Part shown: positions 5,605 through 10,271 of the stretch, piece by piece
Layout of the letters: every line of letters starts with the position of its first letter
Position numbering within the stretch: the first letter of the stretch is position 1
Source of the DNA: Firmicutes bacterium UBA993
Lineage (GTDB): Bacteria; Bacillota; Dethiobacteria; DTU022
Direction of reading: 5' to 3'
Length of the DNA stretch: 10,271 bases
NCBI GenBank assembly: GCA_002292015.1
Contig: DBBD01000047.1
Location: forward strand, 1 to 10,271
Notes under the pieces: generated by a model
The model's database searches: none
The model's input: the letters and a program-made list of their open reading frames with translations, nothing else
Told to the model about the DNA's origin: nothing
Made by a program: the position numbers and the translations under genes

Positions 5605-7059
5605 TTGCAGAATGATAAGTTCTCTTACGAAGGCCTGACCTTTGATGATGTACTCCTTGTTCCCGCTCTCTCGAAGGTTATGCCCCGTGATGTTAATGTA
5701 GCCACCCGCTTAAGCCGCAACTTACGCCTAAATATGCCTTTGCTTTCAGCAGGGATGGATACTGTTACTGAATCACGAATGGCCATTGCTATTGCCCGCG
5801 AAGGCGGCATCGGAGTTATACACCGCAACATGACCGTTGAGAAGCAGGCTGAAGAGGTAGACAAAGTTAAACGTTCGGAGCACGGAGTGATTACCAATCC
5901 TTTTCGTCTTACGCCGGAACATACGTTAAATGATGCCGCGGCCCTGATGGAGCGCTACCGGATTTCCGGGGTTCCGGTAACGGTTGGAGAAAAACTGGTC
6001 GGGATCATTACCAACCGCGACCTGCGCTTTGAAGATGACTACTCCCGCCCGATCTCCGCGGCCATGACTAGTGAACAGCTGGTTACCGCTCCGGTTGGCA
6101 CCACCCTTAAAGAGGCCCAGGAAATTCTTCGCCGTTACAAGATTGAAAAATTGCCCATTGTCGATGATCAGTTCCATCTGAAAGGTCTGATCACTATCAA
6201 GGATATTGAAAAAACGATTCAATATCCCCGTGCTTCCAAAGATTTAAACGGCAGGTTGCTGGCGGCTGCGGCAGTCGGCGTCGGGCGTGATGCTCTTGCC
6301 CGGTCTGAAGCGCTTGCAGCGGCAGGGGTTGACCTGATCGTGGTCGATTCGGCACATGGTCATTCTCAACCCGTTCTCGACACAGTAAAGGAAATAAAAG
6401 CTTTGTTTCCGGCAATTGATGTAATGGGTGGCAATGTCGCCACGGCAGAGGGCGCTCGCGATCTGATTAAAGCCGGAGCAGATGCAGTCAAGGTAGGTGT
6501 CGGACCTGGTTCGATTTGTACCACAAGGGTAATCGCCGGAATCGGGGTGCCTCAGATTACCGCAATCTATGAAGCCGGCAGGGCCGGCAGGGAACACGAT
6601 GTGCCGATGGTAGCCGACGGCGGGATCAAGTTCAGCGGTGATATAACCAAAGCTCTGGCGGCGGGAGCATCAACGGTGATGATCGGTTCTCTTTTGGCGG
6701 GCACAGAAGAAAGCCCCGGAGAATTCGAAATATTTCAGGGTCGAAGTTACAAGGTTTATCGTGGCATGGGCTCTCTGGGAGCTATGAAAGAGGGGTCTCG
6801 TGACCGCTATTTTCAGGAATACGAACAAAAGCTGGTTCCCGAAGGGATTGAAGGGCGCGTGCCTTACCGGGGGACGGTGGGCGACATGGTTTTTCAGCTT
6901 GCTGGTGGCCTTAAAGCGGGGATGGGTTACTGTGGGGTTGCAACCATTGCCGATTTGCAGCAAAAAACCCGCTTTATCAGGATCTCCGGCGCCAGCCTGG
7001 TAGAAAGCCATCCCCATGGGGTCCAGATTACCAAGGAGGCCCCCAATTATAGCTTTTAG
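5605..7059 (+). CDS. guaB: IMP dehydrogenase
   Basis: GuaB oxidises IMP to XMP with NAD+, the committed step of guanine nucleotide synthesis, in the cytoplasm as a tetramer or octamer. The 484-residue length is standard. The N-terminal barrel begins with LTFDDVLLVP (11-20). Two CBS domains are inserted at roughly 96-150 and 156-206, the catalytic loop GPGSICTTR (300-308) carries the nucleophile Cys305, DGG (338-340) and the GSLLAG and MGSLGAM segments bind IMP phosphate, and the mobile flap contains the Arg401-Tyr402 pair in SRDRYFQ. The start is TTG 5605, with GGGAGGA (5591-5597) 7 bases upstream; it gives the usual N-terminus. It has its own promoter and an intrinsic terminator, so it is probably monocistronic. 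guaB is also origin-proximal in B. subtilis, although in a different order. Confidence 0.98.
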   Translation: MQNDKFSYEGLTFDDVLLVPALSKVMPRDVNVATRLSRNLRLNMPLLSAGMDTVTESRMAIAIAREGGIGVIHRNMTVEKQAEEVDKVKRSEHGVITNPFRLTPEHTLNDAAALMERYRISGVPVTVGEKLVGIITNRDLRFEDDYSRPISAAMTSEQLVTAPVGTTLKEAQEILRRYKIEKLPIVDDQFHLKGLITIKDIEKTIQYPRASKDLNGRLLAAAAVGVGRDALARSEALAAAGVDLIVVDSAHGHSQPVLDTVKEIKALFPAIDVMGGNVATAEGARDLIKAGADAVKVGVGPGSICTTRVIAGIGVPQITAIYEAGRAGREHDVPMVADGGIKFSGDITKALAAGASTVMIGSLLAGTEESPGEFEIFQGRSYKVYRGMGSLGAMKEGSRDRYFQEYEQKLVPEGIEGRVPYRGTVGDMVFQLAGGLKAGMGYCGVATIADLQQKTRFIRISGASLVESHPHGVQITKEAPNYSF

Positions 7060-7077
7060 ATCACTTTTAGGTCCGTT

Positions 7078-7106
7078 AGCGCAGGTTGCCGGGGCCTGCG
7101 TTTTTT
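7078..7106 (+). terminator. Intrinsic terminator of guaB
   Basis: CGCAGG (7080-7085) pairs with CCTGCG (7095-7100), extendable at the base by G-T and A-T pairs, and is followed at once by six T residues (7101-7106). The loop is about 9 bases. It lies 20 bases after the guaB stop codon and is a textbook Rho-independent terminator. Confidence 0.88.
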
Positions 7107-7160
7107 GTTGTGCAGAGAGTGTTCGCTTTAAGAGAATTTTTAACAATAGCCAGTCAGGGA

Positions 7161-7796
7161 GTGTTTGAATCGCGGGGTTTACTGATAACGATGGAAGGTA
7201 TCGACGGCTGCGGGAAAACTACCCAGGCTAATTTGCTCCACCAGCGCCTTGTGCATGAAGGGTTGTCGCCGTTAATGGTCCGTGAGCCCGGAGGCACAGC
7301 GGTTGGTGAAGATATCAGGCAGGTTATACTTAACAACCACTATTCTCTCTCACTCGGGGCCGAGACCTTGCTTTACATGGCTGCCCGCTCGGAACTCTCC
7401 GAACAGGTGATTGTTCCGGCGCTCGTAGCCGGTAAAGTTGTTCTCTGCGACCGCTTTACAGACTCAACCCTCGCTTACCAGGGTTACGGAGGCGGAGCAG
7501 ATCTCAAAACTATCCGCTACCTGAATCATTTTGCCACCCGTGGTATTAATCCCTCTCTTACCATTCTTTTTGACCTGAAAGCAGAAGAGGCTGTCGCCCG
7601 GCGCACGAAACAGGTCGATCGGATGGAGAGCAAGGACTTAAACTTTTACAGGAGGGTTAGAGCCGGTTTCTTAGAGCTGGTCAATACCGAAAAACAGCGT
7701 TTTCTGGTGATCGACGCGACAGGAAGCATCGATGATATCGCTGGATTAGTTTGGTCTAAGACACTTTTATTGATTGAAAAAGCAGGGATTTGTTAA
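7161..7796 (+). CDS. tmk: Thymidylate kinase (dTMP kinase)
   Basis: Tmk phosphorylates dTMP to dTDP with ATP, feeding dTTP synthesis. Counted from GTG 7161 the protein has 211 residues, normal for the family. The P-loop is GIDGCGKTT (13-21), the REPGG motif is at 41-45, the DRF catalytic motif at 97-99, the substrate loop TLAYQGYGGG at about 103-112, and the LID region, rich in Arg and Lys, at about 147-154. The start is uncertain: the frame is open upstream to 7086, with further GTG codons at 7110 and 7119, but these bases run into the guaB terminator. GTG 7161 was chosen by family length, and it lacks a well-spaced ribosome binding site (AGGGA directly abuts it). I found no convincing promoter between the guaB terminator and tmk. 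holB follows after 3 bases. Confidence 0.95.
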   Translation: MFESRGLLITMEGIDGCGKTTQANLLHQRLVHEGLSPLMVREPGGTAVGEDIRQVILNNHYSLSLGAETLLYMAARSELSEQVIVPALVAGKVVLCDRFTDSTLAYQGYGGGADLKTIRYLNHFATRGINPSLTILFDLKAEEAVARRTKQVDRMESKDLNFYRRVRAGFLELVNTEKQRFLVIDATGSIDDIAGLVWSKTLLLIEKAGIC

Positions 7797-7799
7797 CCG

Positions 7800-8780
7800 T
7801 TGACAACTGTAGCAAACATGGTAGGTCAGAAAGAATTACGCCGCCTGTTGACGGCTGCCTTTACCGGCGGCAAAGTGAGCCACGCCTTATTGCTGATTGG
7901 TCCAACCGGTAGCGGGAAAAAAAGTTGGGGACGCCTACTGGCCAAAGCCCTGCTCTGTCATGAGCGAACTGGTGCTGAAGCCTGCGGCGAGTGTCAATCT
8001 TGTCGTAGTTTTGACCGGAACAATAATCCCGGTTATGTAAGCCTTAAACCGGACGGAACAAAACTAAAAACCGAACAGGTTAAGGCTGTTAAAAGAAATT
8101 TTTATCTGGCTGGGAACGCGCAGGTTTGCCTGATTGAAGAAGCTGAAAAAATGACCGCGGAAGCCTCATCTTCTTTGCTTAAAATTTTTGAAGAACCTCC
8201 TGCCGGCTTGACTTTTATTTTACTTGTTGACGAAGCCCGCCGGCTTCCAGATACTATTGTTTCCCGTTGCCAAAGTTACTACCTGCGCCCGTTGGCCGCC
8301 AAAGAGTTGGCCGGGCTTTTAGAGAGGGAAAGGGGAGTGTCGGCTGAGAAGGCAGCATTATTGGCACGTATCAGCATGGGCCTGCCTGGTCATGCTTTAG
8401 CGCTTGCGGCTGATACAACTCTGGATGAGCGTATCGTGGAAGTAAAATCCCTGGCCTATAACCTTGCTGTCGGCAGAGCCCCGATTTATCAACTTTTGGG
8501 ATGGGCCGATCAGTTGGCGCAAAAAGAAGATCTACTGCCGGCTCTGGAACTGCTGGCTATGATTTACCGGGATGGATTGATGCGAAATCTTTGCCGCAGC
8601 GGCGATCTGGTTCAACCCCGGGAGCAACCGCTGAACTGGTTAGAAAAGATAATGCCGGGTGATCTGGAAGAGGCGATTTTACTGCTTAACCAAGTTGTAC
8701 ACGAACTGGAAACCACCAACGTTAACCGTCGCCTGCTGCTTGAAAAAACACTGATATTGCTACAAAGGAGGTTAACATAG
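7800..8780 (+). CDS. holB: DNA polymerase III subunit delta' (clamp loader)
   Basis: Delta' is the non-motor subunit of the clamp loader and partners with DnaX and HolA. The 326-residue protein has an AAA+ fold with a P-loop-like GPTGSGKKS (34-42) in which the usual Thr after the Lys is replaced by Lys, a zinc module with Cys53, Cys62, Cys65 and Cys68, a degenerate Walker B (EEAE, 113-116), and the SRC motif (155-157) that supplies an arginine finger to the neighbouring DnaX subunit. The altered ATP-site residues suit the family's role as a stator, although a DnaX paralogue would look similar; the length and context favour HolB. The start is TTG 7800, 3 bases after tmk, with AGGGA 11 bases upstream inside tmk. 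An ATG at 7818 is possible but would trim a family-like N-terminus. ricT abuts its stop codon. Confidence 0.93.
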   Translation: MTTVANMVGQKELRRLLTAAFTGGKVSHALLLIGPTGSGKKSWGRLLAKALLCHERTGAEACGECQSCRSFDRNNNPGYVSLKPDGTKLKTEQVKAVKRNFYLAGNAQVCLIEEAEKMTAEASSSLLKIFEEPPAGLTFILLVDEARRLPDTIVSRCQSYYLRPLAAKELAGLLERERGVSAEKAALLARISMGLPGHALALAADTTLDERIVEVKSLAYNLAVGRAPIYQLLGWADQLAQKEDLLPALELLAMIYRDGLMRNLCRSGDLVQPREQPLNWLEKIMPGDLEEAILLLNQVVHELETTNVNRRLLLEKTLILLQRRLT

Positions 8781-9581
8781 ATGATCAGGGTAACCGGGGT
8801 ACGTTTCAAACCAGCCGGAAAAACATATTATTTTGAACCGCCGGCCGAGCCGCTGGAACCCAGCACTTACGTTATAGTTGAAACAGCCCGCGGTCAGGAA
8901 ATAGGACAAGTAGTGCTTGAAGAAAGAGAATTACCCGAGAAGGAACTGGTTTTACCCTTGAAAAAAGTACTGCGAAAAGCCACCGAAGCTGATCTGGAAA
9001 AGGCGGCAGAGAATCGCCAAAAAGAAAAGCTCGCGTTTACCCGTTGCCGGGAAAAGATTATTGATCACGGCCTTGATATGAAGCTGGTTTCGGTTGATGT
9101 TACCTTTGATCGCAACAAAATTATTTTTTACTTTTCTTCTGAAGAACGGGTTGATTTTCGGGAATTGGTAAAAGATCTGGCCTCAATTTTTAAAACGCGG
9201 ATCGAACTGCGCCAGATCGGGGTGCGCGATGAGGCAAAAATAAAAGGGGGTATCGGCTCCTGCGGCCGTGCTTTTTGCTGTTCTACATTTCTTGAGGATT
9301 TCGAGCCGGTCTCGATTCGGATGGCCAAGGGGCAGAATCTTTCGCTCAATCCAACCAAGATTTCCGGCGTCTGTGGTCGTTTGATGTGTTGCCTGCGCTA
9401 TGAAGCTAACGTCTACGAGGATATCCGCGCTGCTCTACCCCGTCCGGGTGATCAGGTTGTTACGCCGGACGGTGAAGGTCGGGTAACTGCGGTTAATCAC
9501 AAGAAAAAATCGGCTCATGTCCGGCTGTTGGACTTGGGATGTGTCAGGGAATTTCCGTTTGAAGAAGTTGATCTACCATAA
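8781..9581 (+). CDS. ricT: RicT/YaaT family regulator (PSP1 domain, cysteine-rich)
   Basis: Matches RicT (YaaT) of Bacillus, which forms a complex with RicA (YmcA) and RicF (YlbF) that assists RNase Y in mRNA maturation and affects the Spo0F-Spo0A phosphorelay, and so sporulation, biofilm formation and competence. The 266-residue length is close to the family's. A PSP1-type region spans about 60-150, followed by the diagnostic cysteine clusters CGRAFCC (161-167) and CGRLMCC (198-204), which bind Fe-S clusters in the Bacillus complex. A C-terminal beta-rich segment (about 222-262, PGDQVVTPDGEG) follows. A strong AAAGGAGG (8764-8771) lies 9 bases before the ATG, and the ATG directly abuts the holB stop codon. 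The placement after holB is conserved in Firmicutes, but yabA, which follows in Bacillus, is missing. It is the last gene of the operon. Confidence 0.95.
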   Translation: MIRVTGVRFKPAGKTYYFEPPAEPLEPSTYVIVETARGQEIGQVVLEERELPEKELVLPLKKVLRKATEADLEKAAENRQKEKLAFTRCREKIIDHGLDMKLVSVDVTFDRNKIIFYFSSEERVDFRELVKDLASIFKTRIELRQIGVRDEAKIKGGIGSCGRAFCCSTFLEDFEPVSIRMAKGQNLSLNPTKISGVCGRLMCCLRYEANVYEDIRAALPRPGDQVVTPDGEGRVTAVNHKKKSAHVRLLDLGCVREFPFEEVDLP

Positions 9582-9582
9582 A

Positions 9583-9612
9583 TAAGGGGGCACGAAACAC
9601 CATGCCCCCTTA
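9583..9612. terminator. Shared bidirectional terminator between ricT and abrB
   Basis: TAAGGGGGCA (9583-9592) is a perfect 10-bp inverted repeat with TGCCCCCTTA (9603-9612), with a 10-base loop. It starts just after the ricT stop codon and ends 13 bases before the end of the convergent abrB gene. On the minus strand the stem is followed by TTATTTAT, a usable T-rich tail. On the plus strand the tail is poor, so termination may be better for abrB transcripts than for ricT. Confidence 0.75.
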
Positions 9613-9625
9613 AGCGGGCTTTAGA

Positions 9626-9868
9626 TTAGTCTTTAGCCAGCTTGCTTATGCACTCGTGACAGACTATGCGGTTACCGAGATGTTTGACGTTGTCGGCATT
9701 GCCGCAAAACAGACAGGCGGGTTCGTATTTTTTGAGGATAATTTTCTCGGCATCAACATAGATCTCAAGGGCGTCTTTTACTTCAATACCCAGCGTACGT
9801 CGCAGCTCGATGGGAATTACTACCCGTCCCAGCTCGTCTACTTTTCTGACGATACCTGTTGATTTCAA
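9626..9868 (-). CDS. abrB: AbrB-family transition-state regulator with a four-cysteine C-terminus
   Basis: A small dimeric DNA-binding regulator with the AbrB swapped-hairpin fold. Counted from TTG 9868 the protein has 80 residues. Residues 2-49 (from KSTGIVRKVDEL through EKIILKKY) are almost identical to B. subtilis AbrB, including the DNA-contacting Arg8, Arg15, Arg23 and Arg24. The C-terminal half differs: instead of the Bacillus multimerisation domain it has Cys52-x2-Cys55 and Cys70-x2-Cys73, which looks like a small zinc-ribbon or treble-clef module. TTG 9868 was chosen because AAAAGGAGG (9876-9884) lies 7 bases upstream and the family starts at KSTG; the frame itself extends to 9889, through the ribosome binding site. 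In Bacillus AbrB represses stationary-phase genes and itself; the targets here are unknown. Its own promoter lies upstream. Confidence 0.93.
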   Translation of the reverse strand: MKSTGIVRKVDELGRVVIPIELRRTLGIEVKDALEIYVDAEKIILKKYEPACLFCGNADNVKHLGNRIVCHECISKLAKD

Positions 9869-9912
9869 CGCTATTCCTCCTTTTAGCAAAATGGAGCAAG
9901 GGTGGTTCGAAC

Positions 9913-9942
9913 AGTATACCAGTAATTTACATGGTAAGTCAA
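9913..9942 (-). promoter_or_regulatory. Sigma-A promoter of abrB
   Basis: Read on the minus strand, TTGACT (9942-9937) and TATACT (9918-9913) are spaced by 18 bases. A TGG directly before the -10 box makes an extended -10, and a run of A residues lies just upstream of the -35 box. Transcription would start near 9906, about 38 bases before the TTG start codon. Autorepression by AbrB is plausible from the family but not shown by the sequence. Confidence 0.8.
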
Positions 9943-10081
9943 TAGTTTTTTTCCCGAATTACTCAGCTTTACAAAAATATTACATGGGTTTAGATGTGCT
10001 ATTGCTTCATAATATGTACAAGATGCAAATTAATAACAGGTAACATTTGACGGATTAGCATCTGCGTGCAAATAGCGGCGA
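9943..10081. other. AT-rich intergenic region, no gene seen
   Basis: This stretch lies between the abrB promoter and the promoter region of the last gene. It is richer in A and T than the flanking genes and has frequent stops in all frames that I followed. I see no tRNA, repeat family or riboswitch that I can name. Confidence 0.5.
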
Positions 10082-10102
10082 AAGCCGGAAAGTTGCCGGC
10101 TT
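10082..10102. repeat. Perfect 7-bp inverted repeat (hairpin) in intergenic DNA
   Basis: AAGCCGG (10082-10088) and CCGGCTT (10096-10102) are perfect complements around a 7-base loop (AAAGTTG). No T-tract follows on either strand, so it is not a standard terminator. It lies just upstream of a promoter-like pair and may be an operator or a chance structure. Confidence 0.5.
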
Positions 10103-10111
10103 GGGGCGTGG

Positions 10112-10140
10112 TTGAATAAGTTTTGATTTAAGAGTAAGAT
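10112..10140 (+). promoter_or_regulatory. Candidate promoter for the gene at the window's right edge
   Basis: TTGAAT (10112-10117) and TAAGAT (10135-10140) are 17 bases apart, and each matches 4 of 6 consensus positions. Transcription would start near 10147 and leave a leader of about 54 bases to the TTG at 10201. A TTGACA at 10166-10171 also exists, but its only -10-like partner, TATAAC, is 21 bases away, which is too far. Confidence 0.45.
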
Positions 10141-10200
10141 TATGTTTGTCTGTAAAAAAACAGCTTTGACAACATGATGATTAGACGGGGGGTATAACCC

Positions 10201-10271
10201 TTGCGCCTGAAAAAAATAGCTGAAAGAAACTATTTTGTAGCGCTGTTGATTTTACTGGTAGTTATCAGCGT
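10201..10271 (+). CDS. Partial N-terminus of a putative membrane or exported protein
   Basis: The reading frame opens with TTG at 10201 and runs off the window after 23 codons. It has a positively charged start (MRLKKIAERN) followed by a hydrophobic stretch (YFVALLILLVVIS), the layout of a signal peptide or N-terminal membrane anchor. A GGGGGGT sequence (10187-10193) lies about 7 bases upstream, and an in-frame TAA at 10195-10197 rules out an earlier start. Too little is present to name a family. In Bacillus the genes after abrB are metS, yabD and yabE; this N-terminus does not resemble MetS or YabD. Confidence 0.5.
   Translation, partial: MRLKKIAERNYFVALLILLVVIS

Noticed and set aside
6670..7146. 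158-codon minus-strand frame opposite the guaB 3' end
   Set aside because: It is antisense to conserved IMP dehydrogenase motifs and crosses the guaB terminator; no family resemblance.
9943..10110. Possible c-di-GMP (GEMM) or other riboswitch upstream of the last gene, suggested by the gcgaaagccgg / ccggctt region
   Set aside because: The conserved GEMM tetraloop-receptor and GACGCAAAGC core could not be matched, and only a simple hairpin is present.

Overview
This is an ordinary chromosomal core region from a Firmicute (Clostridia-like, probably near the Peptococcaceae/Desulfotomaculum group; the exact genus cannot be read from the sequence). The evidence is a large Gram-positive type SRP RNA with an Alu domain, an AbrB with an almost Bacillus-identical DNA-binding half, RicT (YaaT), several TTG/GTG starts with strong AGGAGG-type ribosome binding sites, and a gene order that echoes the origin-proximal segment of Bacillus subtilis (tRNA-Ser, scr, dnaX, yaaK, recR ... 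tmk ... holB, yaaT ... abrB).

Layout. Bases 1-453 hold no convincing gene, only one weak 21-codon reading frame on the minus strand. A good sigma-A promoter (454-482) drives tRNA-Ser(GGA), followed about 11 bases later by the SRP RNA. Then comes dnaX - ybaB - recR on the plus strand (1119-3833), a tight replication and recombination-repair operon. A two-gene minus-strand operon follows (5397 to 3951): an alpha/beta hydrolase and then a DUF3786 protein of unknown function. guaB (IMP dehydrogenase) reads away from it, with a near-consensus promoter and a clear intrinsic terminator. Next is tmk - holB - ricT (7161-9581), with intergenic gaps of 3 and 0 bases. It ends in a 10-bp inverted repeat shared with the convergent abrB-type regulator (9868 to 9626), which has its own promoter. 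The window closes with a promoter-like region and the first 23 codons of a probable membrane or exported protein.

How the genes fit together. DnaX (tau/gamma) and HolB (delta prime) are two parts of the same DNA polymerase III clamp loader. Tmk and GuaB supply nucleotide precursors (dTDP and XMP/GMP). RecR and YbaB act in DNA repair and on the nucleoid, while the SRP RNA and tRNA-Ser serve protein export and translation. RicT and AbrB, known in Bacillus from sporulation, biofilm and competence control, lie tail to tail.

I found no mobile element, CRISPR array, phage or defence locus, and nothing that clearly amounts to an undescribed system. The points worth a second look are a base change in the nearly invariant Ffh-binding loop of the SRP RNA, an A8 run in dnaX with an immediate -1 stop, the four-cysteine tail of the AbrB protein, and the uncharacterised hydrolase/DUF3786 pair.
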